From the NCBI RefSeq assembly GCF_030052815.1, contig NC_079498.1:72526992-72590991 (forward strand): DNA of 64,000 nucleotides, written 5' to 3'. Source of the stretch: Hevea brasiliensis. Its lineage: Eukaryota; Streptophyta; Magnoliopsida; Malpighiales; Euphorbiaceae. The notes under the pieces were generated by a model that was not told the DNA's origin, did no database searches, and saw only the letters and a list, made by a program, of their open reading frames with translations. Shown here piece after piece: positions 48,243 through 60,514 of this stretch (positions are counted from its first letter, which is position 1; every line of letters starts with the position of its first letter). Position numbers and translations under genes: made by a program.

Positions 48243-48890
48243 ACTTAGGGTAACGGATTCCATCTTGATCAACACCTATCTTCATATATAACTAGTAGGA
48301 GCCAACACATGCCCATATACCCATACACAATGCGAGTATGAAAGCAGTATCAAACTCAAACTACCTATATACAAGATAACTATATTATCTCAGGTCTAAG
48401 ATTATATGCACAGGTATGATATGTGATAATGCATTAACAAGAGTAAACTCCATGTGCTTGTCATAAGCGTCACTGGTTCGACCTACTTGTCATGTATAAG
48501 TGCCTATCATGTTTGTTATGTGGCATGAAACTCACCACTCTAACTTATTTATATCTCATATTAATATTTTGGAAACAAATATGATTACAATCTTTCTAGA
48601 TAAGTCATGTCCTTTGTGAAGTATTCTCAATTGTGAATTAATTTATGATACTATTCCTCGATTGTGAACCAATTTATGATACTATGTACTAGAAATACTA
48701 TCACTCATATTCTTAACAACTTAAGAATAGAATTTCTAACAAAATATCAATGGACCCTTTCAATTACACATAAATGGATTATGTAAATAGAAAAGTGAAA
48801 TTGCCTTTTATTAATAAAAATATGTATAAGATATATACAAAATGATATGCTCTAGGGCATGCTACTAACAATCTCCCACTAGCACTAGAG

Positions 48891-50973
48891 TCATTCATTA
48901 CAATATCTTAGACCCATCTTCTCAAGATATTGCTCTAACTGAGTTTGTGACATAGGCTTTATGAATGGATCAGCTAGATTTTCGATTGATGTAATTTTCT
49001 GCATGGCCACATTGCCTCACCCAACTATCTCTCTGATAATGTGGTAGTGCCTTTCTATGTGTTTAGATTTCTGGTGAGACCAAGGTTCCTTAGCCTGTAT
49101 GACCGCTCCATTATTGTCACAGTAGAGAGGAATTGCTGACTCAGTGGAAGGAACTACTGTAAGTTCTATCAAAAACTTTTTCATCTAAACAACCTCTTTT
49201 ATAGGATCTGATGCAGTAATGTACTCGGCCTCTGTAATGGAATCAGGAGTCGTACTTTGTTTAGAACTCTTTCAACTAACTGCACCTCCATTACAAATGA
49301 ACACAAAACTAGAGGTAGACTTTCTATCATCGATATCTGATTGAAAATCAGAATCAGTATAACCATCCAATTTTAGGTCGCCACCTCCATAAATTAAGAA
49401 TAAATCCTTAGTTCTTCTCAAGTACTTAAGGATATTCTTAACAGCTATCCAATATTCCAAACCTGGATTGGATTGAAACTTGCTAGTCAAACTAACAGCA
49501 TATGCGATATCTAGCCTAGTACACAACATTGCATACATCAAACTTCCAATAGCTGAGGCATATGGAATCTTGGCCATCTTGTCTCTTTCTTCAGGTGTCT
49601 TTGGAGACATCTCTTTAGAAAGATGGATACTATGTCTTACTGGTAACAATCCTCTCTTGGAATCAAGCATGTTAAACCTCTTTAACACCTCTTCCAAGTA
49701 TAGACTTTGAGATAAACCAATTATTCTTTTCGCTCTATCTCTATAGATGCGAATTTCAAGAATATAGGTTGCTTCCCCTAAGTCTTTCATGGAGAACGTA
49801 TTTGACAACCATAACTTGACAGTTGTCAATAAACCTATGTCATTGCCTATCAACAAAATGTCATCTACATATAAGACAAGGAAAGTGACAGCACTCTCAC
49901 TAACCTTCTTATATACACATGGCTCATCCACATTTTCGATAAAATCAAATAATTTAATGGCTTCATCAAAACGGATGTTCCAACCCCTCGAAGCTTGTTT
50001 CAATCCATAAATGGATCATTTTAGTTTGCACACCCTAGAACTATCTTGGGATTCAAAGCCCCTAGGTTGTTCCATAAAAATGCTTTCATCAATGTTTCCA
50101 TTGAGAAAAGCTGTTTTAACATCCATCTGCCAAATCTCATAATCATAGTATGCAGCTATTGCTAATAAAATCCTAATAGATTTAAGCATGGCAACAGGCA
50201 AGAAAGTCTCCTCATAGTCGATTCCTTGCCTTTGGCGAAACCCTTTCGCAACTAGCCTTGCCTTACAGGTCTTTACCTTTCCATCAGAACCAATTTTCTT
50301 CTTGAAAACCCATTTATTTCCTATAGGTATAATACCTTTAGGTGGGTCAACAAGATCCCAAACTTGGTTCTTATGCATGGAATCAATTTTGGATTTCATA
50401 GCTTCAATCCATTTAAAAGAGTTTATATATGACATAGCTTCTTCATAGGTAAAAGGATCATCTCCATGATCTATTTCTTCATGAGCAAACAACTCTTGTT
50501 CATCTGCATAAAGAAAACTATATCTCTCTGGTGGATGAGATATCCTGGTTAATCCGCGAGGAATTATTATAGATGTTTCATCAATGGGCATAGGTTAACT
50601 AAATGGACCTATATCCATCTGATTTATTGGTTGGTTAGAATTCTCTAATTCTAACTCTATTTTCCTTCCTTTGCCACCTTTTTGAATAAACTGTTGTTCA
50701 AGAAATATGGCATCTCTACTTACCATAACCTTTTTGTGATGTAGGCAAATAAAAATAATATCCAAAACTTTCTTTTGGATATCTAACAATCGACCCCTTT
50801 CTATTTTGGTTTCCAATTTATCAGTCTTCAGCTTTTTAATGTAAGCTGGACAACCCCAAATCTTAACATGTTTAAGACTTAGTTTTTTTCCATGCCATAT
50901 ATCATAAGATGTGAAAGAGACCGACTTTGATGGAATCCTATTTAGAATATGCAAAGCTGATTCTAATGCAAAT
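48891..50973 (-). pseudogene. copia-F integrase tail, RT and RNase H
   Basis: Resumes after element D at 50973. Segments: 50954-50595 (FVGY-region relic and acidic linker, ending at TAA 50595-50597), 50591-50016 (RT start NQVWDLVDPPKGIIPIGNKW, QMDVKTAFLNG), and 50003-49272 (YVDDILLIGND catalytic box, GSLMYAMLCTRLDIA, RNase [15 protein letters not shown]). Then comes a stop where relatives have Trp (49269-49271) and the rest to TGA 48891-48893. The C-terminal HIIREI region precedes AGTGGGAGAT. Nonsense codons mainly replace Arg and Trp codons, as expected of C-to-T decay. Confidence 0.88.
50969..50973. other. Left target-site duplication of element D
   Basis: CAAAT directly before TGTTAG, identical to 60510-60514. 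Confidence 0.93.
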
Positions 50974-53077
50974 TGTTAGTAGTATGCCCTAGAGCATATC
51001 ATTTAGTATGTATCTTGTACATATTTTATTAATAAAAGGCATTTCCACTTTTCCGTTTACATAATATATTTATGTGTAATAGAAAAGGTCCATTGATATT
51101 TTGTTAGAAATATTATTCTTAAGTTGTTAAGAATATGAGTGACAATATTTCTAGCACAAAGTATCATAAATAGGTTCACAATCAAGGATACTTCATAATA
51201 AGGACATGACTTATCCAGAAAGATTGTATTCATGTTTGTTCCCAAGTTATTTATATGAGATATAAATAAGATGGAATGGTGAGTCTCATGCCATATAACA
51301 AACATGATAGGCACTTATACATGATAAATAGGCCGAACCAGTGACACTTATGACAAGCACATGGAGTTTACTCTTGTCAATGTTTTGTCATAAATCATAT
51401 TAGTGCATATAATCTTTAGACCTGAGATAGCACAGTTATCTTGTATATAGGTAGTTTGAGTTTGATACTGCTTTCATACTTGTACTTTGTATGGGTATAT
51501 GGGCATGTGTTGGCTCCTACTAGTTATATATGGAGGTAGGTGTTGATCAAGATGGAATCTGTTCCTCTAAGTAAATAGAGATAAAATCCTATGTTCATTT
51601 AATTGTTCTTGATGTTTCAAGTTCATGGCCAGATAGATAGATTTATTCGTAAAAGAGTTTACGATGAGAAAATCTTTTAATCAAGAACTGGAATTAAAAG
51701 AGAACATAATATTCATAGCAAATGGAGTTTGAAATAAACCATGACTCCAGCTTGAGTTGGGATTTTGTAACAGAGAGATTCTAGTGCATGGTAACATATG
51801 ATTATAGGTTCATTTAAGGTAAACCTTATTACTAATTGGGTGGCCATGGCATGCTATGCTAGGTGTTAACCATGGTCTATGAGGTTCATAAAATGATTTA
51901 GAGAAATCATTTATGGTAAGAAAGAGTTCTAATGATATTAAGAGTTGATATCATGTCTCATTGCCAATTAGTGATGAGCCTAGTAAGTCACACACATACA
52001 CAAGTTATCACCTATTTAAATATGATTTAATTAATTAATTAAAGAGTTTAATTGATTAATTAAATAGGTTTGGTTTGCAATTAGATTGCAAAGTCCCTAG
52101 CATGACTTGAAACCAAATCTAGATTATTGGATGTATAATATAAGTTAAATTTATATTTAAAGTGTTTAAATATGAATTTAATTAATGAGAAATTAATGAA
52201 TAGAGATTAATTAATTAATTTATATTTGATATAAATTAATTAGAAGAAGAAAATAATTATTTTGGGTTAAGAACTCAAAATTAAGACACAGGGGCATTTT
52301 GGTCATTTTGCAGTGTGACACGTGTCACCATGAGATGGTGACGCATGGAATAACACATAAGCTTGCCAAATGTTTTTTTAATCATGTAAGATGATTAAAA
52401 TCAATATTAAATATAGGTTTGACACTTGGCACAATGTGATTGGGTCACTTAAACCTAGAGCTAATCAAAGGGTGACATGTGGTAAGGGTTTAATGTGTTA
52501 ACCTAGCTATTTAAGTGTTGTTATGAGAAAATAAAACACAACCAGCAGCCACACTCCTTTGTCACGCCACTTTGAGGGTTTTTATCTCTTCTTCTTCATC
52601 TCTTATCAATTCAAAGAGATTAGCCATCAATCTCTTGAATTAAGAACACTAAAAATTGTTTCTAGTGTCCTGTTTACATCTTTAATCTCTTAAAAGGCAG
52701 AACTTGATTTTCTAATTAATAGAAAAAGCTTTAGAAGCTATTCAAGGGCTGCCATAGGTATTCTTGGTGTGGACAAGCTTGAGGGACAACATCTGGTGTC
52801 CTGAAGACGAATCTCAAAGGCGCAGACACGCTGCAGTGCATCAAGAGGTTAGTGTAATCGTTCTTGATTTAATCTAGGGTTCTAAAATTAATCTGATTAA
52901 TTTTAAAATCTTAAATGGCAAATACAGATCCAAAAACATATTAAAAGAGTTTTAATATGTTGTTTATCATTGAAATCAAATAGATAAAAATAAATCTTGC
53001 ATGATGCATGTGACCCTAGATGAAAATTTTTGAATTCAATTGTATAAACTTGTGTTTTTCACGCTTCCGTTCCTTCA
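50974..53077 (+). repeat. 5' LTR of element D
   Basis: TGTTAGTAGTATGCCC to CCTTCA. Very close to 58413-60509. Antisense open frame at 51057-51314 and CTATTTAAG at 52507-52515. Confidence 0.95.
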
Positions 53078-53079
53078 AT

Positions 53080-53092
53080 TGGTATCAGAGCC
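53080..53092 (+). promoter_or_regulatory. Primer-binding site of element D
   Basis: TGGTATCAGAGCC two bases past the LTR. Confidence 0.95.
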
Positions 53093-54829
53093 ACTATATT
53101 TGCCATTTAGATTGTTGATTATATATTTAATTGTGTGTTTTGATCATGAGATGATTTATCCATTGCTGGTTGCAATGGAGGTGTGGCAGCATGCTTGAAA
53201 AAATACCATCAATGGTGCGCATGGTTTGGCTTTCATGGGTGGTTTATGGTTTGGCTTTTAATTCTACAATTGTTGTATGATCTAAGGCCTATTCTTGGAC
53301 TAATTAAAGTGTTTAATTAGTAGTTTTTATCACACAATTAAATTATGATTCAAATCAGAATTTTAAAAATTGTTTGAATGTGATTCAAATCTGAATTTTT
53401 AAAGTTGTTTGAATCATATTTAAATCTGATTTTTTAAAATTGATTGAATAAAATTCAGATCTGATTTTTTAAAAAATGTTTGAATGTGATTCAAATCTGA
53501 TTTTTTAAAAAATGTTTGAATGTGATTCAAATCTGAATTTTTGAAGTTGTTTGAATGTGATTCAAATCTGAATTTTTAAATTTGTTTGAATGAGATTCAA
53601 ATCTGAATTTTTAAATTTATTTGAATCATATTCAAATCTGGATTTTTAAGTTGAATATGAGATATTCAATTTAATTTAAGTATGTATGTTTTATTTAATT
53701 GTTAAATAGTGATATGCATGATGGATGATCATGGACTATAAAAGACCAATGTGATTGGATTTATTTCTTTTATGTTTCTTTGGGATTGTAAATTAATTAA
53801 TTTATTTTAATTTTTTTTTTGGGCATGTATTATTAAGTTTGTAATAATTTTTGGGTTGTAATTTCATTTATTTAAGTTCTTGTAAATTTGCCTTGGTATG
53901 CCAAGGATTACTATGTAATATTGGATTGCAAGAAGTTCAAGGAGGTCAAGAGCATTGGTGGGACCAGTGGGAGGAATTCAAGATCAAGTGTTGATTATGT
54001 ACTCCTTCAGCAACTCTTGTAAAATGAATGAATGAAATGCACCTAGGAATGCCCTGATTCAATTCTTGGTGGCTCAGAATTGAATCCCTTAGAAAGTCCA
54101 TGATCATACCATATTTACTGCTTATCCATGAATGCATGAGATGTATGGGAATGTATGCAATTATATGATATATGTATGCTAAATGGATAATGTGCAAAGT
54201 GAGACCTTAATAGTAAATAGAATGACCATAAAATCTTCCAAACAAATGATTAAGTTGGAAATGCTATAATTAAAGTAATTATAACATAGGCCCTCCATTG
54301 GGGCAATTATTTTAAGAAATTTTAAATAGTTGCATAAGATGCAATTTATTTAAGAGATTTTCTTAAGAATAATTGTTAAGCATGAGATGTTGTAAATATG
54401 TAAATGGTTTAGTGGCCAATATTGGATGTACCTGAGGACATTAAAATTATTTGCATAATTACTGGCTCAATGGGATCAACTTAACTAATGCAAGATAAGT
54501 CAATAATGGATGTACCTGAGATTTTGAGCATTAGGGGCTAGGTAAAGGATTGAACCTCACATGAGATGTGATGGGCAAAGAGTTGCTCACTTATAGTTTA
54601 TTGTAATTCCAATAATGAATGTACCTGAGGATGATTAATAAAATTATAAGAATTCAATCACCTACTAGAAATTCATCCAACTAGGATTTCCGTTTTCTAC
54701 TTTGGAAGTGTAGGATTCGCTAAGTTAGTGGGAGGACCAATTTGATTAAAAGACCATAATCATTTTGGTTAATTACATGATACATTTACTAATTAATCTG
54801 GTTATTTTCTGATTAATTTTACGATAAAA
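53093..54829 (+). other. Leader of element D
   Basis: 1.74 kb collinear with the leader of C. It carries the palindromic array at 53341-53647 and the triple GTACCTGAG motif at 54417-54438, 54501-54521 and 54609-54630. The antisense frame 53946-54197 (83 codons) is the longest intact version in the window. Confidence 0.85.
53341..53647 (+). repeat. Hairpin-forming tandem repeats in element D leader
   Basis: About nine units of about 35 bp around ATTTGAATG and TGATTCAAAT. Same array as in C with one unit fewer by eye. Confidence 0.87.
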
Positions 54830-56458
54830 ATGAGCACAAAACAACCACCACCATCCAATATCCTTGCAAGCATACTTAATCACAATAGGTTGACAGGACC
54901 TAATCTATCTGATTGGCTAAGAAATTTGAAACTTGTCCTGAACCTTGAACAAATAGGATATGTTCTAGATTCAAATGTTCCTGGTCCCTTACCTCCAGAG
55001 GCCACACAAGAGGAACATGAAACTTTGGACAAGTGGAAGGAGCATGATATGAGAGCTAAGTGTTACATACTTGCTTCCATGAGTAATAAGTTACGGAAGC
55101 AACATGAGAACATGCAGAGTGCGAGTGAGATCCTCCTTCACCTACAAGAGTTGTATGGTGAGCACAGCAGGAATGCTAGGTATGAGATATATAGACAGTT
55201 ATTCCGTATGAGGATGTCTGAGAGACAGAATGTTGGGGATCATGTCCACAAGATGATTCGGCTGATTGAGCAGTTGGAACATCTTGACTTCAACATGGAT
55301 TTCCAACTACAGACGGATTTGATCCTTCAGTCCCTTCCTGAGTCTTTTGGGAATTTTGTGACAAATTTCCATATGACTAAACAGAAATGCACCTTAGCTA
55401 GTTTACTCAACATGCTAGTTATTGCCCAAAAGAATATGCCAGGCAATAAAGGAAAAGAGGTAGCTTTGGTTGCATCTTCTTTTGCTGGAAAGTCCAACAA
55501 GAAGAAGGGCAATAAGAAAAAGAAACCTCAGATTCCTGGTCCTTCCAAGAAAATAGCTAAACAGAAAAGGAAGACTAAAGCTGATAAAGGCAAAGGAAAG
55601 TGTTTCCACTGCCAACAGGAAAGTGTTTCCATTACCAACAGGAAAGTGTTTCCATTGCCAGTAAGAAAATGTTTCCACTGGCCAGAGTATAGCAATCTAA
55701 AAGAATGTAATGCCGTGGTGAAAACCAACTCAAGTTCAAAATATATTTGGCACTTAAGGTTATGTCATGTTGCAGAAGATAGGATTACAAAATTAGAGAA
55801 AATGGGGATTCTATCCTCATTGGGCTCTGAGCCTACTCCAACTTGTGAATCTTGCCTTCAGGGCAAAATGACTAGATCACCCTTTGTTGGACAGGGGCTA
55901 AGAGCTGAAAATATTTTGGAGCTAATACATAGTGATGTATGTGGTCCATTTAAAGAAATGGCTAGAGGGGGCTTTCATTATTTTATTGCCTTTACTGATG
56001 ATAAATCAAGATTTGGGTATTTGTATTTGATGAAATACAAACAAGAATCCTTTGAAAAGTTCAAAGAATTTAAATCTGAAGTAGAAAATCAAACAGGAAA
56101 GAATATTAAAGCTCTTCGATCAGATCGTGGAGATGAATATTTGAGTACTGAATTTGATGAATACTTGAGAGAGCATGGCATTGTTTCTCAGCTGACTCCT
56201 CCAGGAACGCCACAGCTGAATGGTGTACCTAAAAAGAGAAATCGTACCCTATTGGATATGGTACGTAGTATGATGAGCTATACTGATATGCCAATCTCCT
56301 TTTGGGGATTTGCATTAGAATCAGCTTTGTATATTCTGAATAGGATTCCATCAAAATCAGTTTCTTCCACACCTTATGAGATATGGCATGGAAGAAAACC
56401 AAGTTTTAAGCATGTTAAGATTTGGGGTTGTCCAGCTTATATCAAAAGTCAACACTGA
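54830..56458 (+). pseudogene. Element D fused gag-integrase frame without protease
   Basis: 542 codons open from ATG 54830. Order: capsid (residues 1-190), lysine-rich nucleocapsid (about 200-250), the start of the knuckle (CFHC) followed by the repeat array (about 255-285), GAG-pre-integrase (HLRLCHVAEDRI), then the DDE core with HSDVCGPF, LRSDRGDEYLS and a mutated third site (NGVPKKRNRT in place of NGVSERRNRT, so the catalytic Glu reads Lys). No DTGASSH protease motif exists. It ends by a two-base deletion near 56446 that shifts the frame. This is the longest surviving frame of the window. It would need an outside protease and integrase. Confidence 0.92.
55595..55684 (+). repeat. 23-bp tandem array replacing the zinc knuckle (element D)
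   Basis: Units at 55595-55617, 55618-55640, 55641-55663 and 55664-55684, each like GGAAAGTGTTTCCACTGCCA plus three bases. The first and fourth read CFHC and CFHW in the gag frame; the second and third are read in the other two frames without a stop. Confidence 0.92.
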
Positions 56459-56786
56459 TAAATTGGAGACCAGATCAGAAAAAGGTCGATTTGTTGGATA
56501 TCCAAAAGATAGTTTTGGATATTATTTTTATTTGCCTACTTCACAAAAGGTTGTGATAAGTAGAGATGCCATATTTCTTGAACAACAGTTTGTTCAAGAA
56601 GGAGGCAAAGGAAGGCGAATAGAGTTAGAATTGGAGAATTCTGACCAACCAACAGATCATATGGATATAGATCCATCTAGTCAACCTATACCCGTTGATG
56701 AAACATCTACAGTTGTTCCTCGTAGAACAACCAGGGTATCTCACCCACCAGTGAGATATGGTTTTCTTCATGAAGAAGAATAAGAG
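56459..56786 (+). pseudogene. Element D integrase tail and acidic linker
   Basis: In the frame reached after the two-base deletion: KLETRSEKGRFVGYPKDSF, the SRDAIFLEQQFVQ segment and a Glu/Asp/Pro-rich linker with RITRVSHPPVRYGF-like motif. It ends at TAA 56781-56783, where C has an Arg codon. The same frame goes on at once into RT. Confidence 0.87.
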
Positions 56787-57926
56787 TTGTCTACTCATGA
56801 AGAAGTAGATCATGGAGATGATCCACTTACCTATGAAGAAGCTATATCAGATATAGACTCTTCAAAATGGATTGATGCTATGAAATCCGAGATTGATTCC
56901 ATGTATAAGAATCAAGTTTGGGATCTTGTTGACCCACCTAAAGGTATTGTACCTATAGGGAATAAATGGGTTTTCAAGAAGAAAATTGGTTCTGATGGAA
57001 AGGTAGAGACCTATAAAGCAAGGCTAGTAGCGAAAGGGTTTCGCCAAAGGCAAGGAATCGATTATGAGGAGACTTTCTCGCCTGTTGCCATGCTTAAATC
57101 AATTAGGATTTTATTAGCAATAGCTGCGTACTATGATTATGAGATTTGGCAGATGGATGTCAAAACAGCTTTTCTCAATGGATACATTAAAGAAAACATT
57201 TTCATGGAACAACCTAAGGGTTTTGAATCCCAAAATGGTTCCAAGGTATGCAAGCTAAAGCGATCCATTTATGGGTTGAAACAAGCTTCGAGGAGTTGGA
57301 ACATCCGTTTTGATGAAGCCATTAAATCCTTTGGTTTTATCAAAAATGAGGATGAGCCATGTGTATATAAGAAGGTTAGTGACAGTGCTATCACTTTCCT
57401 TGTCTTATATGTGGATGACATACTATTGATGGGTAATGACACAGATATGTTGACGACTATAAAGGTATGGTTGTCAAATACATTCTCCATGAAAGATTTA
57501 GGGGAGGCAACCTATATTCTTGGGATTCGCATCTATAGAGATAGAGCAAAAAGAATAATTGGTTTATCCCAAAGTCTATACTTGGAAAAGGTGTTAAAGA
57601 TGTTTAACATGCTTGATTCCAAGAGAGGATTGTTACCAGTGAGACATGGTATCCACCTTTCTAAAGAGATGTCTCCAAAGACACCTGAAGAAAGAGATAA
57701 GATGGCCAGGATTCCATATGCTTCGGCTATTGGAAGTTTAATGTATGCAATGTTGTGTACTAGGCCGGATATCGCATATGCTGTTAGTTTGACTAGCAGG
57801 TATCAATCCAATCCAGGTTTGGAAGACTGGATAGATGTCAAGAATATCCTTAAGTACTTGAGAAGAACTAAGGATTTATTCTTGATTTATGGAGGTGGAA
57901 GACTTGCAATTGGATGGTTATACTGA
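56787..57926 (+). pseudogene. Element D reverse transcriptase, long open frame
   Basis: About 379 codons without a stop, covering the whole copia RT: NQVWDLVDPPKGIVPIGNKW, KARLVAKGFRQRQGIDYEET, YEIWQMDVKTAFLNGYIKE, KRSIYGLKQASRSWNIRFDE, the YVDD box (57408-57419), FSMKDLGEATYILGIRIYRD and GSLMYAMLCTRPDIAYAVS. No natural start exists here; it is part of the polyprotein. One extra A in GGTGGAAGAC near 57898, where C and F have no such base, shifts the frame at the entry to RNase H. Confidence 0.9.
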
Positions 57927-58400
57927 TTCTGATTTCCAATCCGATATCGATGATAGAAAGTCTACCTCTGGATATGTGTTCATTTGTAATGGAGGTGCGA
58001 TCGGTTGGAAGAGTTCCAAGCGAGCACGCATTGCAGATTCCACTACGAGGTGAGTATATTCTTTGCATCGAGATCTTTGCAAAGGAAGCTGTTTGGATAA
58101 AAAAGTTCGTGACAGAACTTACAGTAGTTCCTTCCATTGAGTCAGCAGTTCCATTACACTGTGACAATAATGGAGCAGTCATGCAGGCTAAGGAACTAAG
58201 GTCTCACCCAAAATCCAAACACATAGAAAGGCACTATCACATTATCAGAGATATAGTTGGGCAAGGCGATATAGTCATGCAGAAAAATAACATCAGCTGA
58301 AAAATTCAGCTGATCCATTCACTAAGCCATTGTCACAAGCTCAGTTAGACTGACATCTTGAGAAGATTGGTCTAAGGTATTGTAATGAATGGCTCTAGTG
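57898..58400 (+). pseudogene. Element D RNase H remnant
   Basis: [19 protein letters not shown] is readable after the shift. The stretch 58003-58080 then holds several small insertions and deletions relative to C, scrambling the STTEAEYI region. From [13 protein letters not shown] on, the protein is readable again, including KHIERHYHIIRDIVGQ and CNEWL at the end. GTGGGAGAT before 58413 is the polypurine tract. Confidence 0.86.
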
Positions 58401-58412
58401 CTAGTGGGAGAT

Positions 58413-60509
58413 TGTTAGTAGTAAGCCCTAGAGCATATCATTTAGTATGTATCTTGTACATATTTTATTAATAAAAGGCATTTCCACTTTTCCGTTTACA
58501 TAATATATTTATGTGTAATAGAAAAGGTCCATTGATATTTTGTTAGAAATATTATTCTTAAGTTGTTAAGAATATGAGTGACAATATTTCTAGCACAAAG
58601 TATCATAAATAGGTTCACAATCAAGGATACTTCATAATAAGGACATGACTCATCCAGAAAGATTGTATTCATGTTTGTTCCCAAGTTATTTATATGAGTT
58701 ATAAATAAGATGGAATGGTGAGTCTCATGCCATATAACAAACATGATAGGCACTTATACATGATAATTAGGCAGAACCAGTGACACTTATGACAAGCACA
58801 TGGAGTTTACTCTTGTCAATGTTTTGTCATAAATCATATCAGTGCATATAATCTTTAGACCTGAGATAGCACAGTTATCTTGTATATAGGTAGTTTGAGT
58901 TTGATACTACTTTCATACTTGTACTGTGTATGGGTATATGGGCATGTGTTGGCTCCTACTAGTTATATATGGAGGTAGGTGTTGATCAAGATGGAATCTG
59001 TTCCTCTAAGTAAATAGAGATAAAATCCTATGTTCATTTAATTGTTCTTGATGTTTCAAGTTCTGGCCGTGATAGATAGATTTATTGTAAAAGAGTTTCG
59101 ATGAGAAAATCTTTTAATCAAGAACTGGAATTAAAAGAGAACATAATATTCATAGCAAATGGAGTTTGACATAAACCATGACTCCAGCTTGAGTTGGGAT
59201 TTTGTAACAGAGAGATTCTAGTGCATGGTAACATATGATTATAGGTTCATTTAAGGTAAACCTTATTACTAATTGGGTGGCCATGGCATGCTATGCTAGG
59301 TGTTAACCATGGTCTATGAGGTTCATAAAATGATTTAGAGAAATCATTTATAGTAAGAAAGAGTTCTAATGATATTAAGAGTTGATATCATGTCTCATTG
59401 CCAATTAGTGATGAGCCTAGTAAGTCACACACATACACAAGTTATCACCTATTTAAATATGATTTAATTAATTAATTAAAGAGTTTAATTGATTAATTAA
59501 ATAGGTTTGGTTTGCAATTAGATTGCAAAGTCCCTAGCATGACTTGAAACCAAATCTAGATTATTGGATGTATAATATAAGTTAAATTTATATTTAAAGT
59601 GTTTAAATATGAATTTAATTAATGAGAAATTAATTAATAGAGATTAATTAATTAATTTATATTTGATATAAATTAATTAGAAGAAGAAAATAATTATTTT
59701 GGGTTAAGAACTCAAAATTAAGACACAGGGGCATTTTGGTCATTTTGCAGTGTGACACGTGGCACCATGAGATGGTGACACATGGAATAACACATAAGCT
59801 TGCCAAATGTTTTTTAATCATGTAAGATGATTAAAATCAAGATTAAATATAGGTTTGACACTTGGCACAATGTGATTGGGTCACTTAAACCTAGAGCTAA
59901 TCAAAGGGTGACATGTGGCAAGGGTTTAATGTGTTAACCTAGCTATTTAAGTGTTGTTATGAGAAAATAAAACACAACCAGCAGCCACACTCCTTTGTCA
60001 TGCCACTTTGAGGGTTTTTATCTCTTCTTCTTCATCTCTTATCAATTCAAAGAGATTAGCCATCAATCTCTTGAATTAAGAACACTAAAAATTGTTTCTA
60101 GTGTCCTGTTTACATCTTTAATCTCTTAAAAGCGTAACTTGATTTTCTAATTAATAGAAAAAGCTTTAGAAGCTATTCAAGGGCTGCCATAGGTATTCTT
60201 GGTGTGGACAAGCTTGAGGACAACATCTGGTGTCACGAAGACAAATCTCAAAGCGCAGACATTGCGATTGCATCAAGAGGTTAGTGTAATCGTTCTTGAT
60301 TTAATCTAGGGTTCTAAAATTAATCTGATTAATTTTAAAATCTTAAATGGCAAATACAGATCCAAAAACATATTAAAAGAGTTTTAATATGTTGTTTATC
60401 ATTGAAATCAAATAGATAAAAATAAATCTTGCATGATGCATGTGACCCTAGATGAAAATTTTTGAATTCAATTGTATAAACTTGTGTTTTTCACGCTTCC
60501 GTTCCTTCA
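58413..60509 (+). repeat. 3' LTR of element D
   Basis: 2097 bp, collinear with the 5' LTR. Several small differences cluster at about 60220-60270 and 59060-59105. Antisense frame at 58496-58753. Confidence 0.95.
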
Positions 60510-60514
60510 CAAAT
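60510..60514. other. Right target-site duplication of element D
   Basis: CAAAT; the integrase coding of copia-F continues directly after it. Confidence 0.93.

Larger units (their letters stand above)
42732..48870 (-). repeat. 3' LTR of copia-F, interrupted by N
   Basis: Two parts, 48870-48248 and 44275-42732, together about 2.17 kb. It begins TGTTAGTAGCATGCCC on the minus strand and ends CTAGCCTTCA. The first 1.2 kb follow the A/C/D/G type, but the last 0.6 kb follow copia-J (TTAGTTAGGGTTTA, GATGGCAAATGAAT). There is a local tandem duplication of about 37 bp at 48618-48686. Confidence 0.85.
50974..60509 (+). mobile_element. Full-length Ty1/copia element D, protease-deleted
   Basis: 9536 bp with LTRs of 2104 and 2097 bp, primer site, leader, gag-pol and polypurine tract, flanked by perfect CAAAT duplications inside the integrase region of copia-F. 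It is about 440 bp shorter than C. Most of the difference is the loss of the protease segment (C 23068 to about 23530), for which a 23-bp repeat array stands in the knuckle. Duplications show that it entered by integration, so the deletion predates or accompanied that event. Confidence 0.95.
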
